A stretch of 64,000 nucleotides of DNA from Bacteroidetes oral taxon 274 str. F0058 (GCA_000163695.1 GG774889.1:1376699-1440698), one strand, 5' to 3'. Counted from the stretch's first letter, positions 54,185 through 63,541 are shown. The notes: a model not told the origin generated them from the letters alone. Numbers and translations are program-made.

Positions 54185-54640
54185 ATGAATCTACCCGAAT
54201 TCGATTTCAAAATTAGAAAAGAAAACGGAAAGCACCAAATTTTCGACCGTATCCGTAAAACGTTTGTCGCCCTGACACCCGAAGAGTGGGTTCGTCAGAA
54301 TATGGTCAGTTACCTGATAGATTGCCTTGCATACCCAGACAGCCGCATAGCCAACGAGGTCTCAATCAATGTCAACGGATTGGCTAAACGATGCGATACG
54401 GTCATCTACGACAACAGTTTTTGTCCGTTGGTAATAGCCGAATATAAAGCCGAAACGGTAGAACTCACACAAAAGGTATTCGACCAAGCCGCCGTATACA
54501 ACCAAAAGCTGGATGTCCCCTACCTGCTTGTGAGCAACGGTCGCAATCACCTCTTTTGCTATGTGGATAAGGCAAACCGTCGTTTTCGCTTCGAGGAGCA
54601 GATACCCGACTATCGCACACTTACGGGCAGGCAGGTCTGA
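54185..54640 (+). CDS. Stand-alone type I restriction HsdR N-terminal-domain protein
   Basis: A 151-residue protein consisting only of the nuclease-like N-terminal domain of HsdR. Visible are RKTFVALTPEEWVRQNMVSYL, KRCDTVIYD (D) and LVIAEYKAETVEL, where the final D-ExK pattern is that of PD-(D/E)xK nucleases. The motor and the other restriction subunits are absent here. Such single-domain proteins are common in Bacteroidetes; their function is not known. Gene stands alone between holA and the DUF4290 operon. Confidence 0.85.
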   Translation: MNLPEFDFKIRKENGKHQIFDRIRKTFVALTPEEWVRQNMVSYLIDCLAYPDSRIANEVSINVNGLAKRCDTVIYDNSFCPLVIAEYKAETVELTQKVFDQAAVYNQKLDVPYLLVSNGRNHLFCYVDKANRRFRFEEQIPDYRTLTGRQV

Positions 54641-54665
54641 GGGGATAGATACGGGAGAGTACGTT

Positions 54666-55292
54666 TTATTTTTTCTTTTTCTTCTTTTTCTTCTTTTTCT
54701 GCTGGAAAACATTGCCGCGTTGCAGCTTCGCCTTACGAAACTCCTCTACGCTCAGGAACGAGGCTTCGTCGTTTACCTCGAGCCTGTTTTTCGATAGCAG
54801 TCGTATGTCGTCTATCACTTTTTTGTCCGAGGCACTCTCTTTGTTGCGTTCGATGAGGCTCTTTTTGAGATAAAAACAGATAAGCTCCGTCAGTCGGTCT
54901 TTTTTCTCCTTATCGTCCATATCGGTGGCAGCCGTTATGAAGTTCTCGATATTTTTGCCGTAATGCTTGTATCGGGGTTTTCTGTCGGAATACGGGACTT
55001 TTACGGGTTTCGGGTTGACGTTCTCTTTGGTAACGACTTCGTAAGGATAATCTATATCGAGTTTGAAGTCGGACAATATTGCCAAATGATCCCACAGTTT
55101 ATGCTTGAAGTCGGCTCTATTCCTCAGATAAGGGAAAAGCGTGCCCATCACTCGTATTATCTCGTTGGCACATTTGGTTCGCTCTTCTTTGTCTTCGATA
55201 GTAACGGCATATTTCACCAGATTTTGTATGTTCCTGCCGTATTCGGGCAAGATAAGTTCTTGCTTAGAATTGTATTTCGGTATATTCTCCAT
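54666..55292 (-). CDS. DUF4290 family protein with poly-lysine tail
   Basis: A 208-residue protein of the Bacteroidetes family DUF4290: LPEYGRNIQNLVKYAVTIEDKEERTKCA at the start, DFKHKLWDHLAILSDF, KPRYKHYGKNIENFI. The last ten or so residues are a pure lysine run, encoded by a T/C-rich stretch at 54667-54702. The run may bind nucleic acid or be a slippage product. I start at the Met matching the family (MENIPKYNSKQ); 15 more codons are open upstream. Last gene of the tsaB-NlpC-maf operon. Function unknown. Confidence 0.82.
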   Translation of the reverse strand: MENIPKYNSKQELILPEYGRNIQNLVKYAVTIEDKEERTKCANEIIRVMGTLFPYLRNRADFKHKLWDHLAILSDFKLDIDYPYEVVTKENVNPKPVKVPYSDRKPRYKHYGKNIENFITAATDMDDKEKKDRLTELICFYLKKSLIERNKESASDKKVIDDIRLLSKNRLEVNDEASFLSVEEFRKAKLQRGNVFQQKKKKKKKKKK

Positions 55293-55345
55293 CAATTTTA
55301 TTTTATTATCAATAAACGTATATATCCTGTTAATCAATTTTTCAT

Positions 55346-56050
55346 CTATTTGATTTCATCTTTTCTTATCATCGGCTTCGGTTTGGTGCCGACAAACTCT
55401 TTCAGATAAAAGGGCTCGAAATATGCCGTATCCTCGACAACTCCGCTCTTCAACTTGTCTGCCGCTGCGGGTAACATATTACTACTGAGCGGGTGAATAT
55501 CGTCCAAAAACACGGCATTGGGGTGTCTTATTGCCTGCCGACACTTGTCGGCACCGTTGCCGCAGAAGACAACCCTACCCTCCTCCAATAGCTCTCGGAA
55601 CGAGTTTTCGTCTATTATCTTTGCTTCCACCTCCGTCAGCCGCTTTGCGTTACCATCGAAAAGTGCCGTATATACCTCCATACGCCGAGCATCTATCATA
55701 GGGCAGTATAGCATATCGTCGCCTACCCGCTTTATTGCTTCCACTACTATCGTCTGCAATGTGTCCACGGCTATGAGAGGTACACCGAGGGCATAGCAAA
55801 GCCCTTTGGCAGACGACACCCCGATACGAAGTCCTGTATAAGAACCGGGACCGGCACTGACGGCGACGGCATCGGGCATCATATCGTTTCGGCGTGCAAA
55901 GTTAATAATTTCTTCCAAAAAAACAGGGAGCTTGGAGGCGTGATTTTGCGGCTCGTAGCAAACCTTGTCTATTGCTATCTCGTTATCGTTGCGTGCGAGC
56001 GTAGCCGAGCATACCGTCGTGGAGGTCTCTATGGATAATATGACGGACAT
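55346..56050 (-). CDS. tsaB: tRNA threonylcarbamoyladenosine biosynthesis protein TsaB
   Basis: TsaB (YeaZ), an actin-like partner of TsaD in making t6A37 of tRNA, 234 residues. Marks: ILSIETSTTVCSATLARND at the start, AVSAGPGSYTGLRIGVSSAKGL, then YCPMIDARRMEVYTALFD. The ATP site is incomplete as usual in TsaB. Its partner TsaE is encoded at 63.6 kb; TsaD and TsaC are not in the window. Three bases after the NlpC/P60 gene. Confidence 0.94.
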   Translation of the reverse strand: MSVILSIETSTTVCSATLARNDNEIAIDKVCYEPQNHASKLPVFLEEIINFARRNDMMPDAVAVSAGPGSYTGLRIGVSSAKGLCYALGVPLIAVDTLQTIVVEAIKRVGDDMLYCPMIDARRMEVYTALFDGNAKRLTEVEAKIIDENSFRELLEEGRVVFCGNGADKCRQAIRHPNAVFLDDIHPLSSNMLPAAADKLKSGVVEDTAYFEPFYLKEFVGTKPKPMIRKDEIK

Positions 56051-56053
56051 AGA

Positions 56054-57190
56054 CTATCGTTTTATTTTTAATTTTTGTCCTACACTAAGATTGTTAGATT
56101 TCAGACGGTTGTCTTTTTTGATTTTTTCCACCGTCGTATTATATTTTTTCGCTATGCCGTACAATGTTTCGCCCCGTACTACCTTGTGTTTTACAGTGCC
56201 GTGCTTCTTCGATTTATTTGTATCCGATTTCTTGGCAGTCTTTGTATCCTTGGTAGTCTTTGTATCCTTGGCAGTCTTTGTATCTTTGGCAGTCTTTGTG
56301 GTTTCGGAACGTTTTGCGGGCTTCGAGGTTTTTATTTCAGCATATTGCTCCTCTTCGATCTCCTCCTCCATATCCGACACTTCGGGAGAGAGAGCTACCT
56401 CAGACTGGCGTATGAGCAGCTTTTGCCCCTTTTTTATATTGCCGGCATCTATATCGTTCAGTTTGCATATGGCATCGACGGTAGTGCCGTATCGGCGGGC
56501 GATGGCAAAGAGTGTCTCGCCACGCTTTACGGTATGATACACGGCAGCCTCCGCCGAAGAAGACGTAGACGACGACGCAGCAATGGCACTTATAATATCG
56601 TCGGTGGATATCTTTGCTTTATGTTTTGCCGAAGCGGGTGTCTCAGGCACTACCTCTATACCGTAGGGAAAGATACGACAAGCCGATATATAGCGGTCTT
56701 CGTAATACGGCTCGTCGGAGTCGGATATGACTATGCCGCTCTGTGTGGAGGAGTGTATGAACCTAAATCTGCCATTCTCGATAGTATCGGATATGACCAT
56801 TCCGACATGCCCGATACGCTTGCCGTGGCGTCTGCCGGCAAAGAAGACCAAGTCGCCTTTCCTTATGTTATGGCGGGGGACACTCGCATAAGAGTGGTAT
56901 TGCTCGGTACCCGTACGAGGCAGATCTATCGAGAAGTTTTTAAACACATAGACCATAAAACCCGAACAGTCGAACCCTCGCGGGGAAGAACCTCCGTAAC
57001 GGTATGGAGTACCTAAAAATGTTCTGCTGAATTTGATGATAGAATCTATCTTATTATCTACACTGTACGTTGTTTTTTTATGTTTCTTGCGAGATTTCCC
57101 GAAGATGTCGTTTTCGCTACCCGTGTTTGCACATACTCCTACGCAAACACCTATCAATAATGCTGTTATAATTGTTTTTCTAAAATTCAT
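56054..57190 (-). CDS. NlpC/P60 peptidase with two LysM domains
   Basis: A 378-residue exported peptidoglycan hydrolase; hydrophobic start (about 8-20). The catalytic domain comes first (Cys75 in RGFDCSGFM, His128 in RIGHVGMVIS), then a LysM (about 215-260, HTVKRGETLFAIARRYGTTV), a low-complexity TKTAKD/TKTTKD hexapeptide repeat (DNA repeats near 56219-56305), and a second LysM at the C-terminus. It would cut stem peptides in the wall. It overlaps maf by four bases. Confidence 0.92.
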   Translation of the reverse strand: MNFRKTIITALLIGVCVGVCANTGSENDIFGKSRKKHKKTTYSVDNKIDSIIKFSRTFLGTPYRYGGSSPRGFDCSGFMVYVFKNFSIDLPRTGTEQYHSYASVPRHNIRKGDLVFFAGRRHGKRIGHVGMVISDTIENGRFRFIHSSTQSGIVISDSDEPYYEDRYISACRIFPYGIEVVPETPASAKHKAKISTDDIISAIAASSSTSSSAEAAVYHTVKRGETLFAIARRYGTTVDAICKLNDIDAGNIKKGQKLLIRQSEVALSPEVSDMEEEIEEEQYAEIKTSKPAKRSETTKTAKDTKTAKDTKTTKDTKTAKKSDTNKSKKHGTVKHKVVRGETLYGIAKKYNTTVEKIKKDNRLKSNNLSVGQKLKIKR

Positions 57191-57768
57191 ACGGCATCGA
57201 AGCTCTTTAATATATTATAAATACGCTGTACGGGAAGCCCCATAACATTGTAAAACGAACCCTCGATACGCTCGACACCCACAAAACCTATCCACTCTTG
57301 TATACCGTAAGCTCCTGCTTTGTCGAATGGTCGATATTTGTCGATATAATAGTAGATTTCGTCATCGGTCAGGCAGCCGAAGGTTACTCGTGTGGAGGCG
57401 GCAAACACTTCTCTGCGAGCGGCGGTAGTCACACAAACACCCGTTATCACTTCGTGAGTAGCGGCAGACAACGTCCTCAACATAGCGTGAGCCTCCGCCC
57501 TGTCTTTGGGCTTGCCAAATACTCCGCCATCGAGCGTTACTATTGTATCAGCCGTTATCAACAGCGTATCGTCGTCGATAAACTCTCCTAAGGCTTCGGC
57601 TTTTTGTACGGCAAGGTATTGTGGTATCTGCTCCACAGGCAAATCGTGCGGGAAGAGTTCTTCCTGCCCATCTATCATTTTCACCTCAAAATCAATGCCT
57701 AATCCTCTTAACAACTCTTGCCGCCTCGGCGACTGTGAGCCAAGAATTACTCTGTACTTTATCTGCAT
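57187..57768 (-). CDS. maf: Maf-like nucleoside triphosphate pyrophosphatase
   Basis: A 193-residue Maf protein. Characteristic start VILGSQSPRRQELLRGLGIDFEV, ITADTIVTLDGGVFGKPKD and FDKAGAYGIQEWIGFVGVERIEGSFYNVMGLP. It hydrolyses non-canonical or modified nucleotides (dTTP/UTP type); some act on m7GTP. First gene of the operon with the NlpC, tsaB and DUF4290 genes. Confidence 0.93.
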   Translation of the reverse strand: MQIKYRVILGSQSPRRQELLRGLGIDFEVKMIDGQEELFPHDLPVEQIPQYLAVQKAEALGEFIDDDTLLITADTIVTLDGGVFGKPKDRAEAHAMLRTLSAATHEVITGVCVTTAARREVFAASTRVTFGCLTDDEIYYYIDKYRPFDKAGAYGIQEWIGFVGVERIEGSFYNVMGLPVQRIYNILKSFDAV

Positions 57769-57803
57769 TAGTCAAAAAAATGCCACCTATCGAAAAGTTT
57801 TTG

Positions 57804-57811
57804 CAAAGGTA
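57804..57811 (-). promoter_or_regulatory. promoter -7 box of the maf operon
   Basis: TACCTTTG followed by CA on the minus strand, 35 bases upstream of maf. Confidence 0.6.
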
Positions 57812-57981
57812 CGAAATAGTTTTGAGTTCAAGACGACAAACGACAGTATTTTACGGAACATTATAAATTATTGGTATCCGCTAAAAGTTCCCTTTTCGGT
57901 TGCATTTAAATGGTTAAATAATGTATATACAGCCTGTCGAAAGTCTGATCCGATACGATAAGAAACCGTCTACACAGAACT

Positions 57982-59238
57982 TTATTTCGATATAAGTTTT
58001 ACGAGTTCTATTCGGTTGTTTGTAGCTTGTACCACCTTGAACGTCCAATCGTCTATCTCGATAGAGTCATTGAGCTTCGGTATCTTCTGATAATGATGCA
58101 AAAGCAGCCCGGCAAGCGTTACATATTCGTCGGATTCGGGCAATGACAGGTTGAGTTTTCGATTGATGGTGTCTATCTCGAGGCGTCCCGATAGCAGGTA
58201 TTCGCCATCTGCCACTTTTTTCAGTACATACTCGTTGATATCGTGTTCGTCTTCGATTTCGCCGAATATCTCTTCGATAATATCTTCTAATGTTACAATC
58301 CCTGCCGTTCCACCAAACTCGTCGATTACGACAGCAATACTCTTTTTCTCTTTCAGCAGAGAGTGCATCAGCTTGTTTGCCGGCATAGTCTCGGGGACAA
58401 CGGGTATTTTACGTAGCAGTGTACGCCAGTTGTCGGTCGGTTCGAACAAGTCCGACGAGTGTATATAACCGATTATATTGTCTATATTGTCTTTGTAGAT
58501 AGGTATTTTCGAGAAACCCGATTCGGCAAAGGTCTTTCGGATATTTTCGAGTGAGTCGGTCTCTATGTCGAGAGCTACTATCTCGTTGCGAGGCACGATA
58601 CACTCGCGTAGTTTGACAGACGAAAAGTCGAGTGCATTTTTGAATATTTTTATCTCGTTTTCTATACTCTGGCTCGACGATTGTTCGATAGTCTCTTCGA
58701 GTAGAAAATTCAGGTCTACCTTATCGAAGACATCGGATTTGTCGTTTAGACTTATCTTAGTACCGAACAGACGCAGTATACCTGCCGACATCCACACCGA
58801 CAATTTGGAGACAGGATACAGGACAATATAAAAAATCAAAGCCAATGGCGAGAAAAACCTAAGCCAGAAGTTGGAATTGTACCGAAAAATTGTCTTGGGC
58901 AAAAACTCTCCGATGAAAATCACCAACAAAGTAGCTATCACTGTCTGTATAAGACTCACAAGCAGAGTATTGTCGGTAATGTATCCTCTAATGTACGGGT
59001 CTAAAACCTTAGCCATAGCAATGGAATATACGACAAGTACGATATTGCACCCTACCAGCATAGTAGATATAAATTGCCCCGTGTTTTTATAAAACAACGA
59101 AATAACGGCTCCTGCAAACGATTTGTCGGTGCTATCTATCTTTGCCATCAGTCTGTTCGACGAGTTGAAAGCTATCTCCATACCCGCAAAGAATGCCGAC
59201 AACAAGAGCGAAATCACTATTACCAAAATAATATCCAT
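57982..59238 (-). CDS. CNNM/CorC-type membrane protein with CBS pair (GldE-like)
   Basis: A 418-residue membrane protein: DUF21 (CNNM) transmembrane domain, about residues 1-165 (four helices), a CBS pair (about 205-325, with REC-IVPRNEIVALDIETD and VVIDEFGGTAGIVTLEDIIEE) and a C-terminal CorC/HlyC domain (about 340-418, YLLSGRLEIDTINRKL). This matches GldE and magnesium-efflux CorB/YfjD-like proteins. Role in ion transport or gliding is unresolved. Own promoter. Confidence 0.9.
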   Translation of the reverse strand: MDIILVIVISLLLSAFFAGMEIAFNSSNRLMAKIDSTDKSFAGAVISLFYKNTGQFISTMLVGCNIVLVVYSIAMAKVLDPYIRGYITDNTLLVSLIQTVIATLLVIFIGEFLPKTIFRYNSNFWLRFFSPLALIFYIVLYPVSKLSVWMSAGILRLFGTKISLNDKSDVFDKVDLNFLLEETIEQSSSQSIENEIKIFKNALDFSSVKLRECIVPRNEIVALDIETDSLENIRKTFAESGFSKIPIYKDNIDNIIGYIHSSDLFEPTDNWRTLLRKIPVVPETMPANKLMHSLLKEKKSIAVVIDEFGGTAGIVTLEDIIEEIFGEIEDEHDINEYVLKKVADGEYLLSGRLEIDTINRKLNLSLPESDEYVTLAGLLLHHYQKIPKLNDSIEIDDWTFKVVQATNNRIELVKLISK

Positions 59239-59282
59239 CTAAAAAATCTTTCCCAAAAAAATTCGTCCGATTAATCGGTCAG

Positions 59283-59290
59283 CAAAAGTA
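59283..59290 (-). promoter_or_regulatory. promoter -7 box of the CNNM/CorC gene
   Basis: TACTTTTG on the minus strand, 44 bases upstream of the gene. Confidence 0.5.
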
Positions 59291-59314
59291 CAAATTAATT
59301 GCCAATAAAATAAA

Positions 59315-59352
59315 CAAAACGAGTCTGCCTGTATCAAAAACGGCAAACTCGT
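59315..59352 (-). terminator. terminator of the phosphoglycerate dehydrogenase gene
   Basis: ACGAGTCTGCC (59319-59329) pairs with GGCAAACTCGT (59342-59352), one mismatch; followed on the minus strand by TTTTGTTTATTTT. Confidence 0.8.
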
Positions 59353-59393
59353 CGTAATTAATAATTATTTTATAAAATTATAAGAAAAATTTC

Positions 59394-60311
59394 TCAATTA
59401 ACTCTAAACTTATCTATGCCGTCTTTGAGGAACCCAATAGCTTGGCGGATAGCAGCCAAGCCTGCATTGATATTGGCTTCGGAGGTTTCGGCTCCCATCT
59501 TCTTGGGAGTAGCAAATACGCGGTTACCGAATTTTTCTTTGAGCTCAGCCAAGTTTTCGGGAGCTATGTCGGTCGCATATTTAAAGTCTTCGCGTTCAGC
59601 CATAAGTTTCACCAAATCTTCTTCGTTTACCACCTCTTTACGAGCGGTGTTGATAAGGAATGCTCCTTGGGGCATAAGACTCAGAAGTGCATAGTTGATA
59701 GACTTTTTAGTCTTGTCGTTCGCAGGGATATGGAGCGATATATAGTTAGCTTTCTTATACAAATCTTCGATGGTTTCTACATAACCCACACCGTCTTTTT
59801 CTACATTTTCGCGTTTAACGAATGGGTCGAAAGCGATAACATTCATACCGAAGGCTTTGCCAAGCAGTCCCACTAAGCGACCTACGTTACCGTAAGCGTG
59901 GATACCGAGAGTTTTGCCTTTCAGTTCCGAACCCGTTCCTCCGGCGAAAGTATTACGAGCCATAAATATCATCATACCGATGGCAAGCTCTGCCACAGCA
60001 TTCGAATTCTGACCCGGAGTATTCATACAGACGATTTTGCGTTCGGTGCAAGCAGCCAAGTCGAGGTTATCGAAGCCGGCACCGGCACGAACCACAATTT
60101 TCAGGTTCTTGGCGTGAGCCACAACCTCTTTGGTTACTTTATCCGACCTTACGATAAGTCCGTCGACAGTCTCTACCGCACGGTAAAAATCATTAACGTC
60201 GGTATATTTCTCCAACAAAACCAATTCAACACCGGCACTTTGTGCAATGTTTCTCATCTCATCTGTCGCCTTTTTTGCAAAAGGTTTTTCTGTTGCTACT
60301 AAAATCTTCAT
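59394..60311 (-). CDS. serA: D-3-phosphoglycerate dehydrogenase
   Basis: A 305-residue D-isomer-specific 2-hydroxyacid dehydrogenase without the ACT domain. NAD-binding GKTLGIHAYGNVGRLVG, substrate-site GLIVRSDKVTKE and VRAGAGFDNLDL, with INTARKEVVNEEDL later; the last His of some family members is replaced near the C-terminal PKKMGAETSEANINAG. The short form is common in Bacteroidetes serine synthesis, but other 2-hydroxyacids are possible, as no serC or serB is nearby. Confidence 0.85.
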   Translation of the reverse strand: MKILVATEKPFAKKATDEMRNIAQSAGVELVLLEKYTDVNDFYRAVETVDGLIVRSDKVTKEVVAHAKNLKIVVRAGAGFDNLDLAACTERKIVCMNTPGQNSNAVAELAIGMMIFMARNTFAGGTGSELKGKTLGIHAYGNVGRLVGLLGKAFGMNVIAFDPFVKRENVEKDGVGYVETIEDLYKKANYISLHIPANDKTKKSINYALLSLMPQGAFLINTARKEVVNEEDLVKLMAEREDFKYATDIAPENLAELKEKFGNRVFATPKKMGAETSEANINAGLAAIRQAIGFLKDGIDKFRVN

Positions 60312-60345
60312 ATATAATAATTTATTTAATAATTACTTAATTTCG

Positions 60346-60353
60346 CAAAGTTA
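60346..60353 (-). promoter_or_regulatory. promoter -7 box of serA
   Basis: TAACTTTG followed by C on the minus strand, 34 bases upstream of the gene. Confidence 0.5.
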
Positions 60354-60429
60354 ATCATTTTTTACTACAAACCGCATACATTTTCAGCAAACAAACAATT
60401 GATGGCTGTATATCAATACATATTATAAA

Positions 60430-60473
60430 AAAGAAATATTACCCAATCCCAAGCCTATACTGTGGTTGAGTAA
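60430..60473 (-). terminator. possible terminator of the TonB receptor gene
   Basis: ATTACCCAATCC (60437-60448) pairs imperfectly with GGTTGAGTAAT (60463-60473); on the minus strand ATTTCTTTTTTATAAT follows. Confidence 0.5.
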
Positions 60474-60549
60474 TACCTCTTCTTACGTATTTTTATCTTT
60501 ATCGGCTAATATCAATGTTCGTCATCAGTAAACAACGACAAAAACATAA

Positions 60550-62892
60550 TTATCTGCCGATATTACCTATTTTCAGCGAAATGAACAATGTCCTCGGCTG
60601 TCCCGGTCCGTAGATATACCCCGAATCGCGGTCGGCTCCTCTATCGAAATCTTTTTGATAGCTGTTGAAGATATTTTTGATACCACCGCTTATTTTGAGA
60701 GTTATCAGATTTAGCTCCAAGTCGTACGAGGCTTTCAGTCCTGCATCGAAAAACTGCGGGGAGCGTTCGAGGCGATTCTCGGCGATATATCCTTTCAGGT
60801 GAGGCACAAGCATACTGCCTGTATATGTGCCTGTTGCCGAAATCAACAGATGTTTGACGGGTTCTACTGTCAGAGTATAATATCCATAACTGTCGGGAGT
60901 ACGCAGCATACGCTTTTCGGGCGATATCGACGGGTCGTCTACCCACTGTTGAGGCTCGCTGTAAGTGCTTTGTTGGAAAGTATATCCAAGCTGCAACTGT
61001 ACTGCTCTCAATGGCACGATTTTCCCTTCGATATTTACACCGACAACATTCGCATTGTGTCCGTTGCGTCGCTCTTCGATGGGGTTTCCGTCGGCATCGA
61101 CAGTAGGCACTTTTACAAACGTATTACTAAGTCGCGTATAAAATCCTTCCAACAACAAGTTTGCCTGCAAATCGCCCAATCTCACATATCCGTCGAAAGA
61201 GGTGCTAAAACTGTTAGAATACTCGGGCTTGAGTCCCGGTGCGTTTTTCACTATCACACCTTCGCCCCCAAGAAAAGAGATGTGTAGGTCTTCGTCGAAT
61301 GTCTGAGGAGCTCTGAAACCCGACGAATAAGAGACTCTCCATTGAAGGTCGGGAACAATATTGAACTTAATATTCGCACGAGGACTCACAACGGGATTAG
61401 TCAGCAGATTATGTTTATCGATACGTGCTCCCAGCAAAATTCCCCAACGGCGGTTTTTCCATTCGTTCTGCAAAAAGAGTCCCGCCAAGTGAGTTTCCTG
61501 CTTTAATGGCTCTTTGCGGTATGCAGGCATATTATCGTCGATAAAGTCGTATTGATACTCTCCGCCAACGGTCAGTTCCGAAGGCATAAATATCATTTTA
61601 TCGAACATAAGAGCATACTGTCCGCCTGTCACTGACGTGAGGTTCGAGGTATGACCGTATGCTTTGAGAGCAGCCAGCGAGTCTGAGGGAGTATCCCCTC
61701 CGAGACCTCCGTAATAGCTCTTTCGTCCTACGTGTTGCAGCGACGAGTATACGTTTAGTTTCTGTTTTCCGTCGGGCGAGAACCAATTGTAGGCGACACT
61801 ACCTCCATTTGTAGTATGGTTGAGTTGCTCGGCTATTGCTGCTTCGTGAGGCGGTTTGTCGAGTTGGTCTCCTCCCCTACGGTACTCATTTATATTATGA
61901 TATTCCAATGAGATTTTACTTTGCGAGCCGATACGGTAATAGTTGCGTATGCCGATGGTGCTGTTTTTCAGTTCGGGCATTTCGCTAAATCCGTCTCCGT
62001 CGCTATCGTATGGCTTTCTGTTGCGATATGTTCCGTAGAGGTACATTCCTGCCTTGTTGTCGTCGGTTACTATCGAGGTGTTGAAATTGGCGGTATGGTC
62101 AGGCGACTTCATTCCCGTATATTCGAGGTCGTAACCTGCCGAGAACGAGTTGCCCATCGCCTCTTTGGTGATTATATTTATAGTCCCTGCAATGGCATTG
62201 GCTCCATACAGAGCAGAGCCTCCGCCGCGGACTACCTCTACACGTTCAATCATATTGACAGGTATCTGCTCCAATCCATACACCCCGCTCAAAGCGCTGA
62301 AAATAGGTCTACTATCGATTAGAACCTGCGAGTAAGGTCCTTCCAAACCGTTAATCCTTACCTGCGAGAAACCACAGTTTTGGCAGTTGGTCTCGACACG
62401 CACACCTGGTTGAAAGTTAAGCCCTTGCGAGAGACACACCGAGTTGGTAGCCTCAAAAAGTTTGGGATTGATAATCCCCACCACCACAGCTGCTTCTTTG
62501 CGGTTCGTCTCGTTGCGGTTGGAGCTGACAACCACCTCGTTGAGCACGAGCGACTCCTCTTCGAGGATAAAGTTAATTTCAAGTGTTTCGTTGGGATTTA
62601 TCTCGGTCTCCTTTTCGACAGTCTTATAACCCAAAGCACTTGCTTTTAGCACAATCTTACCTGTGGGTAAGTTTTTCAGAAAATAATGCCCCGTAGCATC
62701 GGTAGAGGTGCCAAGAACGGTGTTTTTGACCGATATATTTATATACGGCATATGTTCGCCCGTTTTGGCATTCTTTACATCTCCGATGATATTGGCATCG
62801 CTACCTTTTGGCGGCTTTTTCACTTCTTCCGCCCACAATGACTGGTTACACAAAACAAATGTAACCAACAAAATGTTGATTAAATACTTCAT
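60550..62892 (-). CDS. TonB-dependent outer-membrane receptor
   Basis: A 780-residue receptor: signal peptide (1-21, ending SLWA), carboxypeptidase-regulatory-like domain (about 33-115, IIGDVKNAKTGEHMPYINIS), plug (about 125-250, RINGLEGPYSQVLIDSRPIF and VVRGGGSALYGANAIAGTINI), then the beta-barrel to the C-terminus (LKIGNIGR). The plug carries a CxxC, NCQNCGFSQ, before the second plug strand. Such receptors import iron complexes, cobalamin or other ligands; the ligand cannot be told from sequence. Own promoter; no periplasmic partner genes nearby. Confidence 0.92.
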   Translation of the reverse strand: MKYLINILLVTFVLCNQSLWAEEVKKPPKGSDANIIGDVKNAKTGEHMPYINISVKNTVLGTSTDATGHYFLKNLPTGKIVLKASALGYKTVEKETEINPNETLEINFILEEESLVLNEVVVSSNRNETNRKEAAVVVGIINPKLFEATNSVCLSQGLNFQPGVRVETNCQNCGFSQVRINGLEGPYSQVLIDSRPIFSALSGVYGLEQIPVNMIERVEVVRGGGSALYGANAIAGTINIITKEAMGNSFSAGYDLEYTGMKSPDHTANFNTSIVTDDNKAGMYLYGTYRNRKPYDSDGDGFSEMPELKNSTIGIRNYYRIGSQSKISLEYHNINEYRRGGDQLDKPPHEAAIAEQLNHTTNGGSVAYNWFSPDGKQKLNVYSSLQHVGRKSYYGGLGGDTPSDSLAALKAYGHTSNLTSVTGGQYALMFDKMIFMPSELTVGGEYQYDFIDDNMPAYRKEPLKQETHLAGLFLQNEWKNRRWGILLGARIDKHNLLTNPVVSPRANIKFNIVPDLQWRVSYSSGFRAPQTFDEDLHISFLGGEGVIVKNAPGLKPEYSNSFSTSFDGYVRLGDLQANLLLEGFYTRLSNTFVKVPTVDADGNPIEERRNGHNANVVGVNIEGKIVPLRAVQLQLGYTFQQSTYSEPQQWVDDPSISPEKRMLRTPDSYGYYTLTVEPVKHLLISATGTYTGSMLVPHLKGYIAENRLERSPQFFDAGLKASYDLELNLITLKISGGIKNIFNSYQKDFDRGADRDSGYIYGPGQPRTLFISLKIGNIGR

Positions 62893-62939
62893 ATATATAT
62901 ATTATTTTTTGATTTACTTATGGGAATGGTTTCAGTTTG

Positions 62940-62947
62940 CAAAATTA
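62940..62947 (-). promoter_or_regulatory. promoter -7 box of the TonB receptor gene
   Basis: TAATTTTG followed by C on the minus strand, 47 bases upstream, with a near match to the -33 box (ATTG at 62968-62971). Confidence 0.5.
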
Positions 62948-63187
62948 TCTGCATTGTATGAATTATACAATACTCATTTCAAGGTATTTTTATACAAAAA
63001 AATACGATATGTAAGTATATCTTTCTGCAATACAGAATAGATACGGATTTCATATTTATTATTTTTTTCAAAATTACATACAATCGATAACAAAAAAAAG
63101 CATCGTCATCAACAACACTCTAAAAGCATAAACAATTACTAATAAGCAATATATTTAATAAAAATATATCTTATAATACAAGAATTC

Positions 63188-63541
63188 TCACTTCACAATA
63201 AGCATAACTCCTACTATTATAAGCCCCACACCTATCCAGCGGGTCATCGGGATATTTTCGCCAAAGATAAAGGCGGCAGCAAGCATACCGAACATATAAG
63301 CAAAAGCCGTCAGCGGATAAGCCACCGAAAAATCGAAGTGTTTGAGGATATATCCCCATAATATCGTCGCAGCGACCAGAGATAGTCCGCTGATGAGCAA
63401 CCACCAATTTGTAAGAATATCGGCAAACCAAGCCATAGACAACCGAAATTCGGTTATCTTCTCCACCGCCAACTTGAAACATACCTGTCCGCTCGCCATA
63501 AGCAGGCATTGTAAAAGTGTAAGCAAGACCGTTTTTAACAT
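63188..63541 (-). CDS. Small EamA/SMR-like membrane transporter
   Basis: A 117-residue hydrophobic protein with four predicted helices, ending MTRWIGVGLIIVGVMLIVK. AVAYPLTAF-like segment FSVAYPLTAFAYMFGMLAA and the C-terminal repeat half are typical of the EamA/drug-metabolite superfamily, near ArnE/ArnF or small multidrug resistance proteins. Such short members act as dimers. Substrate unknown. The gene lies 33 bases after tsaE. Confidence 0.8.
   Translation of the reverse strand: MLKTVLLTLLQCLLMASGQVCFKLAVEKITEFRLSMAWFADILTNWWLLISGLSLVAATILWGYILKHFDFSVAYPLTAFAYMFGMLAAAFIFGENIPMTRWIGVGLIIVGVMLIVK

Noticed and set aside
53037..54188. 383-codon frame on the plus strand
   Set aside because: Antisense to holA, which has clear family motifs; the translated product resembles nothing and is rich in Tyr, Phe and Val as antisense frames here are.
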